From JAKVBH01 sp049800955 (lineage in GTDB: Bacteria; Pseudomonadota; Alphaproteobacteria; Rhodobacterales; Rhodobacteraceae), in NCBI RefSeq assembly GCF_049800955.1, contig NZ_JBNAGA010000003.1, positions 248,001-312,000 of the forward strand: DNA of 64,000 bases, given 5' to 3'. The first letter of the stretch is position 1. Each line of letters opens with the position of its first letter. A program made the translations under genes and the position numbers. Under the pieces are notes generated by a model, which made no database searches, was not told where the DNA came from, and saw only the letters and a list, made by a program, of their open reading frames with translations. Below are positions 1 through 7,072 of this stretch, piece after piece.

Positions 1-228
1 CGTCACGTTGGTGGTGTTGATGAACAGATCTTCCGGGACGGTCGGGGCGTCGGTCGGCGCATCGGGATCCACCGGCAGGGCCGGGTCCGCCGGATCGGTC
101 GGATCCGTCGGTGTGTCATCCGGCGCTTCCGCTTCGGGATCCGCCTCGAATGGATTGTCTTTACCCGTTGAGCCGTCGCATCCCGCAACAAACCCAAGTG
201 CCAGCAACACCGCAAGCATCCGTGTCAT
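1..228 (-). CDS. Putative lipoprotein, N-terminal part (runs off window)
   Basis: The reading frame opens with an ATG at 228 and stays open to the window edge, so only the first 76 residues are visible. It starts with a short lipoprotein signal peptide (MTRMLAVLLALGFVAGC) whose lipobox AGC points to lipidation at Cys17. After it comes a low-complexity linker rich in Asp, Pro, Thr and Ala with repeated DPTDP-like units, typical of a spacer between a membrane anchor and a folded domain. The folded part lies outside the window, so no function can be given. It is divergent from thyX. Confidence 0.7.
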   Translation of the reverse strand, partial: MTRMLAVLLALGFVAGCDGSTGKDNPFEADPEAEAPDDTPTDPTDPADPALPVDPDAPTDAPTVPEDLFINTTNVT

Positions 229-425
229 GACCAGCCCCAATCTGCCTGAATAATTGTTTTGTCCCACCTGCTGTGAACAACTCAAATTCGTCAATAAAAA
301 AAGCGGCCTACCACGATTTCTTCACCCATTGCGTCCGTGGCGCAATACTGCATCTCGCGGTTCAAAAAGCGCGCCACACAAGATAGGGTGGGACACCGAC
401 TCATCTAGTGGAAAGGATTCGCCCC

Positions 426-1331
426 ATGGGCCTCACGCCGGAACAGCAAGCCGAAATCGACGCCCAGCGATCCGAGACGCACAGCACATTGCGCGCCACC
501 GTGCCTGCCATGGAGGCCCATCTCTACCACGCGCGCCCCGTGCTCGATCACGGGTTTGTCCGCGTGATCGACTATATGGGCGACGATGCCGCCATCTGTC
601 AGGCTGCCCGCGTCTCCTACGGCAAGGGCACGAAATCGGTCCAGAACGACGAGGGGCTGATCCGCTACCTCATGCGCCACTGGCACTCGACGCCCTTCGA
701 GATGTGCGAGATCAAACTGCACGTGAAACTGCCCGTCTTCGTCGCCCGCCAATGGATCCGCCACCGCACCGCCAATGTGAACGAATATTCCGCCCGCTAC
801 TCGATCCTCGATCGCGAATTCTACATCCCCGCCCCCGAGCATCTCAACGCGCAGTCCGTGGTCAACAATCAGGGCCGCGGCAAGGCGCTGGAGGGGGCCG
901 AGGCCGACCGCGTGCTCAAGATCCTGAGCGACGACGCCATGCGCTGCTATGACAATTACGAACAGATGATCTCACAGGACGGCCAGGACGGCCTCGCCCG
1001 CGAGCTCGCCCGCATGAACCTGCCCGCCAATGTCTACACGCAATGGTACTGGAAGGTGGACCTGCACAACCTGCTGCACTTCCTGCGGCTGCGTGCCGAC
1101 GCCCACGCCCAATACGAAATCCGCGTCTACGCCGACGCGATCTGCGAGATGGTCAAGGATTGGGTGCCCTTCGCCTACAAGGCGTTCGAAGACTACCGCA
1201 TGGGCGGCGCGACTTTGTCGGCTGGCGCTTTGGACTGCTTGCGTCGCATGCTGGCCGGCGAAGAGGTCACGCAGGAGAACTCGGGTATGAGCAAAGGCGA
1301 GTGGCGGGAGTTTCAGGGGGTGATTGGGTGA
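426..1331 (+). CDS. thyX: FAD-dependent thymidylate synthase ThyX
   Basis: Flavin-dependent thymidylate synthase makes dTMP from dUMP with methylenetetrahydrofolate and NADPH. The 301-residue protein has the ThyX signature RHRTANVNEYSARYS at about residues 118-132, the form of the RHRxxxxNExSxRY motif that binds FAD and dUMP, and a C-terminal helical part containing LHNLLHFLRLR. The ATG at 426 is chosen because GAAAGG lies just upstream; an in-frame GTG at 408 would add six residues. Length is slightly above typical ThyX proteins but usual for alphaproteobacteria. No thyA is visible in the window. The gene appears to be a single transcription unit. Confidence 0.97.
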   Translation: MGLTPEQQAEIDAQRSETHSTLRATVPAMEAHLYHARPVLDHGFVRVIDYMGDDAAICQAARVSYGKGTKSVQNDEGLIRYLMRHWHSTPFEMCEIKLHVKLPVFVARQWIRHRTANVNEYSARYSILDREFYIPAPEHLNAQSVVNNQGRGKALEGAEADRVLKILSDDAMRCYDNYEQMISQDGQDGLARELARMNLPANVYTQWYWKVDLHNLLHFLRLRADAHAQYEIRVYADAICEMVKDWVPFAYKAFEDYRMGGATLSAGALDCLRRMLAGEEVTQENSGMSKGEWREFQGVIG

Positions 1332-1693
1332 GCTGCACCAACAGAGGGTAGCCCCAGACCCTGGGTGGGGGCGCAAGCCCCCTCCGTTTTGCCGCAGGCA
1401 AACCTCCGGTTTGAAGGGGAGGGTCGGGGGCTGCCCGGCGATGCCGGGCGGAGCGCGCGTGCCAAGAGCGGCAAGGATCCAATCCATGGGATCAACGCAC
1501 CCCAGCCCGATGCGCGCTCGCAGAGCGCAGGGCAGCGCCGGACCGTCCCATCGGGCTGGCGATTTGGCTGATCTAAGTGCGCCGATTGTCTGGTGCGATG
1601 ATTTGGTGGGGATAAAGGGCTTTTGAACGCAGGGTGGTTCGCCATCCCGCGGGCAGGCGATGGCCGGTCAATCACCATTTTGGATGAGTGAAT
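1332..1693. repeat. Non-coding structured repeat (left copy of a composite element)
   Basis: No gene is seen here. The stretch is packed with perfect short hairpins: GGGGGC/GCCCCC at 1367-1382, TTTGCC-GCA-GGCAAA at 1388-1402, CAAACC-TCC-GGTTTG at 1399-1413, GCCCGGC-GAT-GCCGGGC at 1433-1449 and GCGCTC-GCA-GAGCGC at 1514-1528. The last sits inside an outer stem, CAGCCCGATG at 1503-1512 pairing with CATCGGGCTG at 1549-1558. It is followed by a 55-nt tail at 1570-1624 that recurs at 2694-2748 with 39 of 55 positions identical. It resembles the small structured intergenic repeats common in Rhodobacterales. Confidence 0.6.
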
Positions 1694-2503
1694 ATGAAAT
1701 TTAGAGTTTTTGTAGATGAAAGTGGGCAAACTGGTATTACAAAAGTCCGTAGTAAAAATAGTCCTGGCGCGTCGCCATATTTTGTGATGGGAGCAGTGGT
1801 TTGTGAGCCAACAAGTGAAGTCCATCTTGCAAATGCGATTGCGCAGTTCAAAAAAGAAATTAGAAAGAAATCGTGGAAGCATGCTTCGGACCTTGGGCAC
1901 TTCGAAAAAGTGCTGTTAGCGAGAGAATTAAGTCGTTTGCCAATTAGATATTTCGCTACAATATCTCTCAAAGAAACACTTGGGGAGTATAAAGAGGATA
2001 TCGATAACGATCCTCATAAGTACTATAATAAGTGCCTAAAATATCTGCTTGAACAGATCTTTGGTTACTTGGGTCCAAGGCTCACAAGTTGCAATGATGT
2101 TGATGTCATACTTGAAGAGAGAAACCATGACTACGATGCCATGTATCGATATCTAGAAAAAGTAAAAAGAAACCCTCTGCATCCAAATTCAATAGCTTTG
2201 TCAAAGATGAATCCATTTGCGATTTCTGTAATGAAAAAGGGTGAGGCTCCAGGGCTGGAAGTTGCAGATTTTGTTGCTCATGCCGTTTTTCAATGCGCGA
2301 ATGCGAGCGCATCAAATTATGGAATCCCGGAGCCACGCTATTTTCGTGAGATGGTTTCAAGATTCGCTGGAGACAAATCAGGCAGAGTATTGGGGGTAGG
2401 AGTGAAATGCATACATTCGATAAATCAGGTTTCTTTGCAATTGGAGGTTAGGAAAATACTTGAAACAGCTTGTGCTCAATTGCCTTCGAAAAGAGTTTCC
2501 TAG
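1694..2503 (+). CDS. DUF3800 family protein
   Basis: The 269-residue protein begins with beta-strand sequence FRVFVDESGQTG, the DESG motif of DUF3800 proteins, which are thought to have an RNase H-like fold. A second acidic segment, VDVILEERNHDYDAMY near residue 140, and EVADFVAHAVF near residue 195 fit the remaining conserved acidic positions. DUF3800 proteins are frequent in mobile and defence-associated DNA, but their biochemical role is largely unknown. The gene is much AT-richer than its surroundings (21 of 60 G/C at 1981-2040) and lies between two copies of a structured repeat, suggesting acquisition by transfer. An in-frame GTG at 1688 is the alternative start. No partner gene is adjacent. 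Confidence 0.8.
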   Translation: MKFRVFVDESGQTGITKVRSKNSPGASPYFVMGAVVCEPTSEVHLANAIAQFKKEIRKKSWKHASDLGHFEKVLLARELSRLPIRYFATISLKETLGEYKEDIDNDPHKYYNKCLKYLLEQIFGYLGPRLTSCNDVDVILEERNHDYDAMYRYLEKVKRNPLHPNSIALSKMNPFAISVMKKGEAPGLEVADFVAHAVFQCANASASNYGIPEPRYFREMVSRFAGDKSGRVLGVGVKCIHSINQVSLQLEVRKILETACAQLPSKRVS

Positions 2504-3246
2504 TATTCGCGTTTGTCGAGGCCTCTAGCCCGGAATAGCACCGCAGGTGCCCGCCTCTCGCGCATTTTTGACAAATGCGCTGCCGGTTCCCGCTGTAAAG
2601 AGCGTCCAAGCCAGCGCCGACCCGCCCCGTCGCACCGAAGGTGCGCCGCCTACAATCGGCTCGCCTTCGGCGAGACGGGGCGGCGCTTTTGTGGACCTCA
2701 GCACGCCGCTCATTCTGCGCAATGACTTGGCTGGGATAAAGGGCTTTAGAATGCATGTTGGAGCGCCTTCCCTCGGGTCGGCGCTAGCACGGGCGCTGCT
2801 GGGCTTCCGCTAGACTGCAAGCGCCCCTGGGCTCCACCCGTTCGGACCGCAAACGATCCACTGGATCGTTTGTCACTTCGTGAACTGGTCCTCACCCCCT
2901 CGGGTCGGCGCTGGCCCTCTGCGTCTAACAAGCGCCCGGGGCTCCGCCCGCTCGTCTCTCAAACGATCCCCCGGATCGTTTGCCGCTTTGCGGTCCGAGA
3001 CTCGCTCCCGCGGGTCGGCGCTGGCCTGGACGCAAGCTTGCTTGCGCTAACCGGCAATGCATTTCTTGCAATGCATGAGAGGCGGAGTCCGTTGGCTGTT
3101 TGGGGCTTACCGCGTCGGGTGCGCCTGGAGTGACGTCTGTGTGGGACCGCGTTTTTTGGCGGAGCCAAAAAATCGCTTTTCCCACCGTCAACAAAACGCG
3201 TTGCGTTTTGTTGCTTTGTCCCACCCGTCTTGCTTTGGAAAGGGCG
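2504..3246. repeat. Hairpin-rich non-coding region with tandem repeat units
   Basis: No credible gene is seen. From 2504 to 2750 lies the right copy of the composite element, with hairpins at 2538-2550, 2560-2580, 2631-2645 and 2660-2674, the last two enclosed by a CCGCCCCGTC/GACGGGGCGG stem, then the 55-nt tail at 2694-2748. From 2771 a unit starting CGGGTCGGCGCT recurs near 2900 and 3010. Two units carry a 10-bp hairpin (2850-2872 and 2960-2982) followed directly by a 4-bp hairpin (2873-2883 and 2983-2993). Further hairpins are CGCAAGC/GCTTGCG at 3031-3046, a 9-bp stem at 3152-3172 and an 11-bp stem at 3189-3213; the last two are enclosed by GTGGGAC (3142) and GTCCCAC (3218). Confidence 0.6.
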
Positions 3247-3729
3247 TCACTTTTGGTGCCGCAGTCTCTCCAAAGCCAGACGTCTTTCAACCTCTTCCTC
3301 CGGCAACGGATCATCTTCCGGCCCCAACAACTCATCCAACTCCGCCAAGGCTTGCAGGTCGCGCATCCGTTGGCGTTCGCGTGCGCGGTCTTCGGCTTTG
3401 CGTTTCTCTTCAGCCTCAAACGTCGCGTATTTCGTGGTGAAGCCTTCGCGTTCCCAATCGAAGGGTTGATCCTTGTCGAGGTGCCCGAGCGCCTTCATGC
3501 GTTTCCACGCGCCGTATTCCTCCTCCAGACGCCGCCGCCGGTCGGCCAGCGTGCGGCCCTCGAAAGCCTCCAGCTTTTCGCATTGATCCATCGGCACCAC
3601 AGCGCCCACGAGGCGGCCATAGCGTTTGAGCCAGATGCGGTTGCCCGTGGTCTCGACCCATTCCATGAGCGGGCCGGTGTTGTGGCGAAACTCGGTCAGG
3701 CTGACGATGCGGAAATCTTTGAGCGACAT
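3247..3729 (-). CDS. Phd/YefM-like protein with long charged C-terminus
   Basis: The first 50 residues read like a Phd/YefM-type antitoxin domain: SLTEFRHNTGPLMEWVETTG followed by a strand-turn-strand ending in GRLVGAVVPMDQCEKL. This domain normally binds operator DNA and a toxin. The remaining 110 residues are highly charged and probably helical (RRRRLEEEYGAWKRM; EAEEKRKAEDRARERQRMRDL). No toxin gene is next to it; downstream lies only the hairpin-rich non-coding stretch. The start at 3729 leaves the domain intact, whereas an upstream in-frame start would add 34 residues unlike the family. It may be a solitary antitoxin-derived regulator. Confidence 0.65.
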   Translation of the reverse strand: MSLKDFRIVSLTEFRHNTGPLMEWVETTGNRIWLKRYGRLVGAVVPMDQCEKLEAFEGRTLADRRRRLEEEYGAWKRMKALGHLDKDQPFDWEREGFTTKYATFEAEEKRKAEDRARERQRMRDLQALAELDELLGPEDDPLPEEEVERRLALERLRHQK

Positions 3730-3840
3730 ACCCCGACCTCGCAGGTCAGGGTTAACAGCGCGCAAACCCGCCGCGCGCTCAAACGCGGCGGGGTGAGGGG
3801 TTTTGTGCGATTTGGAGGGGTCATCGCACAACTTGCCCCC

Positions 3841-4299
3841 TTAGCCGAGCACGCCGGGCCAGTTTGCGAGGCCCGCCGCGATGTTGCCCGGCACGTCTTG
3901 CAGCCACAATTCACGGGCGCGCAGATTGGCGTTGAGATAGAGCTTTCCTTCATGGACCGTCCAGGCCTCCGGCACTGTCGGGGCGAGGTAGCCCTTGGAG
4001 GCGGCATAGGCGCAGTAGCCGCCGAAAACGGGCGCGTAAGCCTCTGGATTTGCTTGGAAAGTCGCGGCGTTCTCGGCTGAGGAGAAGTGCCATTCCGCGC
4101 CGTTCCACATGACCTTGTGATCCGCGCTGCCGGGCACGGGTTTGCTCATCGTGAAATAGGCGACGGGGTCTGTGCCATTGATGGCGATGGGGTTTTGGAA
4201 TATCTGTGGCTCCATGGCGGAGGCTGCCTTGGGCGTGAGCGCATAAGCCACTGGGGCCATTGCGAAAAGTCCGAGTGCGGCGCGGCGTGTCAGGGTCAT
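3841..4299 (-). CDS. YHS domain-containing protein with Tat-type signal
   Basis: A 152-residue exported protein. The N-terminus has the twin-arginine pattern TLTRRAALGLF followed by a hydrophobic stretch and an ASA cleavage site near residue 28. The mature part has the YHS-type core: GTDPVAYFTM, then WNGAEWHFSSAENAATFQANPEAYAPVFGGYCAYA. In such proteins the domain is linked to metal (often copper) handling, and the next genes, transcribed divergently, encode a DUF2946-like protein and a PCu(A)C copper chaperone. The ATG at 4299 has GAGAGG upstream. The ligand is inferred from context only. Confidence 0.8.
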   Translation of the reverse strand: MTLTRRAALGLFAMAPVAYALTPKAASAMEPQIFQNPIAINGTDPVAYFTMSKPVPGSADHKVMWNGAEWHFSSAENAATFQANPEAYAPVFGGYCAYAASKGYLAPTVPEAWTVHEGKLYLNANLRARELWLQDVPGNIAAGLANWPGVLG

Positions 4300-4450
4300 A
4301 TCAAGTCCTCTCGTTGCTGTGTCTGAGGAGCATATGGGCGCGTTTGTGAGCCCGCGCAAAGCCCGCTCCCTGCCTCGTGATCCGCGCGTGAGAGGGCACT
4401 GCGGCGAAAAGCGCCTTGTCAGACATGTCATTTCGGGACAAGTCTTTCAC

Positions 4451-4801
4451 ATGTCAGTGTTTTTCACCCGCGTGATCTCACTTGTGCTGTCCGTGACGCT
4501 GCTGCTCACGGCTGAAACAATGGCCATGGCGCGGGGTGCTACGGCGGCCGTTGATGAAATAATTCTCTGCACGGGCCACGGACCGAGTTCCGTTTACGTT
4601 GATAGCGACGGAGAGCCGACCTCCGCGCCGCATATCTGTCCCGATTGTGCGCTGTTTTTTGCAGCGGTATCAGGGGCTTCGCCGGACGCGGCACTTGTTG
4701 AGGTTTTGGTAACCCTGGGTTTTGCGCCGGAAACGGTAGACGCAACGCCCGCCGATCCCCGGATCGCGCAACGGGCCAGAGCACCGCCTGTCATCCTGTG
4801 A
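4451..4801 (+). CDS. DUF2946-like small exported protein, probably copper related
   Basis: A 116-residue protein with a hydrophobic N-terminal segment (FFTRVISLVLSVTLLLTAE) that could be a signal peptide or anchor. The mature part has two cysteine sites, ILCTGHGP and HICPDCALFF, resembling the HCPxC motif of DUF2946 proteins, which often sit beside copper genes. The copper chaperone gene follows 37 bp downstream on the same strand. The assignment to DUF2946 rests on the short Cys/His pattern and gene context and is only moderately secure. Confidence 0.6.
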   Translation: MSVFFTRVISLVLSVTLLLTAETMAMARGATAAVDEIILCTGHGPSSVYVDSDGEPTSAPHICPDCALFFAAVSGASPDAALVEVLVTLGFAPETVDATPADPRIAQRARAPPVIL

Positions 4802-4838
4802 CTCACCCCTGAAATTCCCTCTTCACAGGACCATACAG

Positions 4839-5330
4839 ATGAAACGCAAATTTGCTGCGGCCTTTGCCGCGACCCTTCTCGCCCTTCCCGCCTTCGCCGA
4901 AGGCATCATGATCAAAGACGCCTACGCCCGCGCCTCTGGCCCCAATGCCAAGGCGGGCGCGGCCTTCATGCAGATCATGAACCATTCCGACAGCGAAGAC
5001 CGCCTGATCGGAGCCAGCGCCGATGTCGCAAAACGTGTGGAACTTCATACACATAAGGACATGGGCGACGGCGTCATGAAGATGATGGAAGTGGAGGAAG
5101 GCTTTGCCGTTCCCGCCGGTGGCATGCATGCGCTTGCGCGGGGCGGCGACCACGTCATGTTCATGGGGCTCAACCAGAGCTTTATCCAAGGCGAGACGAT
5201 TTCGGTCACGCTTACCTTTGAGCAAGCGGGGGATGTCGTCGTCGAGATCCCGATCGACAATGAGCGCAAGGGCGGGCATGGGTCTATGGACCATTCCGGC
5301 CATGGCATGAAGAAAGACGAAAACAGCTAA
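4839..5330 (+). CDS. PCu(A)C family periplasmic copper chaperone
   Basis: A 163-residue periplasmic protein with an N-terminal signal peptide ending AFA. The mature domain has the PCu(A)C copper(I)-binding pattern of Met and His residues: VELHTHKDMGDGVMKMM, then GGMHALARGGDHVMFMGL. These proteins deliver copper to the CuA site of cytochrome c oxidase or buffer periplasmic copper. A His/Met-rich tail (GHGSMDHSGHGMKK) could bind extra metal. It follows the DUF2946-like gene on the same strand, probably as one operon. Confidence 0.92.
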   Translation: MKRKFAAAFAATLLALPAFAEGIMIKDAYARASGPNAKAGAAFMQIMNHSDSEDRLIGASADVAKRVELHTHKDMGDGVMKMMEVEEGFAVPAGGMHALARGGDHVMFMGLNQSFIQGETISVTLTFEQAGDVVVEIPIDNERKGGHGSMDHSGHGMKKDENS

Positions 5331-5337
5331 GCGCTTG

Positions 5338-5715
5338 TTATGAGAGAATTTCCGCGACCCATTGGGGCACCACCTGGGTCGCGGGACCAAGCCTGACTTC
5401 ATCAAATTGCGACGAGATGGCCGTGGGTTCGAGGGACATCTCCAGCGTCGGGATATTGCGCGCATTGGCGTCTTCCACGAAGGCGGCGGCGGGGTAGACC
5501 TGACCGGATGTGCCGATGGAGACAAACAGATCGGCACTGGCCAAATGGTCTGCGATGGCGTCGAGGTGGTGGGGGATTTCGCCGAACCAGACGATGTCGG
5601 GGCGGGCGGTCAACGCATGGCAATCTGGGCAGGGCGTGTCGCGCCCCATCTCCAACGGTGCCTCCCATGTCGCATGGCAGGAGGTGCAAAGAGCGCCAGA
5701 CAGTTTTCCGTGCAT
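5338..5715 (-). pseudogene. cobB: Sir2-type NAD-dependent deacylase, 3' half only
   Basis: The frame encodes only the C-terminal half of a CobB sirtuin: MHGKLSGALC at the start, the four zinc cysteines (CTSC and CPDC), PDIVWFGEIPHHLD, and SADLFVSIGTSGQVYPAA. The NAD-binding Gly-rich N-terminus (GAGISxxSG) and the catalytic NID/His region are missing; upstream in frame the sequence becomes unrelated. The break lies at about 5716, where an AT-rich insert begins. An in-frame ATG at 5715 with AAGGAG upstream could still allow a 125-residue product, but it would lack the active site. Confidence 0.8.
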
Positions 5716-5828
5716 TTGCAGGAAAACTCCTTGTAGTGGCGTTGCCACTAGAAAATTAGCACTATGCAGATTTGGCTCTAAACTCACTCCCGTCCGGGGA
5801 TCTAACGTATCTTGTCAAGTACCGTAGG
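5716..5828. other. Boundary between truncated cobB and AT-rich insert
   Basis: Recognisable sirtuin coding sequence ends at 5715. Just beyond it is a perfect hairpin, TAGTGGC-GTT-GCCACTA at 5734-5750, then AT-rich DNA leading into the 3' end of the unknown gene on the same strand. No transposase, integrase or target-site duplication could be identified. The hairpin may be part of the junction or a coincidental member of the mini-hairpin family. Confidence 0.4.
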
Positions 5829-7070
5829 TTACCGGAACGCCACGTACGGGCTAATCTCTTCTTTTTTGCCTTTACGCGTGAGTATATCAATTTTTGCTGT
5901 CGCCATTGCATTTCCAGCCTTAATCACTGCGTGCAAAGCGTCTCGAAAATCGTGATCGACTTCACCGGCGTAAGTCCGTAAAACCACATCTCTGGGTCCA
6001 AGTCTTTGGTTTTCTGTATCACTGGCAATTAAGTCGAAACTAGGAAATCTTTCATCTTGCACTACAAAACGGCATTTGTTTGATAGAGCTGCAGCATAAC
6101 GGGCAGAATTAAAAACTTTCAGCACTACTCTGATAGTAGAAGGTGAAGATCTTAAAAGTAAGTCATTGAAACTAGAAATTGCTTTTTCAATGCTTTCCCG
6201 CTCTCGCGCGGCTCTATCCCTTTGCCGCCGAAATACTTCTGCCATTTTAGAAGAGTTGCACGAGGCTACTAGTGAGTAAATCACCGCAGCTGATTTTTTC
6301 CGTTGCGGCGCGAAGTGACCTTCACAAGTCAATCCAATTCCAAATCCGGGGAAGTCGCAGAGCAATGCAGTTACTCCATTGTCTGCAATCCAATATGCCG
6401 GGACGCTCAGTTGTTCGACCTGCTTACGTGCCGCTGCTTTTTGATCTATGGGTGTATCGGCTTGTATCATTGACAAAACCAACTTTGCCAGATTTTCCTC
6501 CTTCTCATCGATTAGGTCTTCTAGCTGCATCTCTCCTCGATTGTGTGCTACCAGAATTGACGTGAACATGGGGGTTGACAATCCAGTTCCTTGGATGGCG
6601 CTGTTGAAGTAGTGCAGATATGCTGCTTCATCATCGGTTGGAATTTGCTCTAAACCTTCAGCTAGTAGTTCTGCTGTTTTTTCGTATACTCCCATTCGAC
6701 CGTAGTTGACGATTGCTCCTTGGAAAAGTTCAAAAAGCGTTTCGCCATTGTAAGCCATGGCGAAACATGGCCTTATAGTTCCAGATTCTACAGAAATCTC
6801 GTTTATCTCTTTTTGAATTCGAGAATCAAAGACTATAGTATCCCTCGCTAAAAAAGAGCGCTCTATCCTTTGAAATTCATCGTGCGATAATAGGCCTTCC
6901 CATTCGGCCGTATTGAGGGGATCTAACCCAAAGCTAATTTTCTCAATGCTGGTATCTATTTTGGTTGGTGTGTCGCGAGAGTTCTGAAGCCACGACCAAG
7001 CGATCGTTCCCCCGGATCCGGCCAAAAGCAGCAGCACCTCATCTCTCAAAGACAACAGAGTCTCAAGCAT
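5829..7070 (-). CDS. Unknown protein with one N-terminal membrane segment
   Basis: Not recognised. The ATG at 7070 gives 413 residues; it lies 2 nt after the lepA stop codon, so translation may be coupled to lepA. Residues 10-30 (EVLLLLAGSGGTIAWSWL) look like a single membrane anchor; the rest appears soluble with alternating helices, including a charged helix RRQRDRAARERESIEK. It has no motif I can link to a known enzyme. Base composition is AT-rich (25 of 60 G/C at 6721-6780) compared with lepA beside it, and the gene occupies the insert that cuts cobB, so it was probably acquired. Confidence 0.7.
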   Translation of the reverse strand: MLETLLSLRDEVLLLLAGSGGTIAWSWLQNSRDTPTKIDTSIEKISFGLDPLNTAEWEGLLSHDEFQRIERSFLARDTIVFDSRIQKEINEISVESGTIRPCFAMAYNGETLFELFQGAIVNYGRMGVYEKTAELLAEGLEQIPTDDEAAYLHYFNSAIQGTGLSTPMFTSILVAHNRGEMQLEDLIDEKEENLAKLVLSMIQADTPIDQKAAARKQVEQLSVPAYWIADNGVTALLCDFPGFGIGLTCEGHFAPQRKKSAAVIYSLVASCNSSKMAEVFRRQRDRAARERESIEKAISSFNDLLLRSSPSTIRVVLKVFNSARYAAALSNKCRFVVQDERFPSFDLIASDTENQRLGPRDVVLRTYAGEVDHDFRDALHAVIKAGNAMATAKIDILTRKGKKEEISPYVAFR

Positions 7071-7072
7071 GT

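Noticed and set aside
2771..3022. Possible CRISPR-like array from three repeat units
   Set aside because: Units are spaced 127 and 110 bp apart and the sequence between them is itself repeated and hairpin-forming; there are no unique equal-length spacers and no cas genes.
3247..3729. Complete toxin-antitoxin pair
   Set aside because: The Phd-like gene has no adjacent toxin frame on either side; a solitary gene is the supported reading.
3100..4080. 326-codon plus-strand frame covering the Phd-like and YHS genes
   Set aside because: It is antisense to two better supported genes and begins inside hairpin-rich non-coding DNA.
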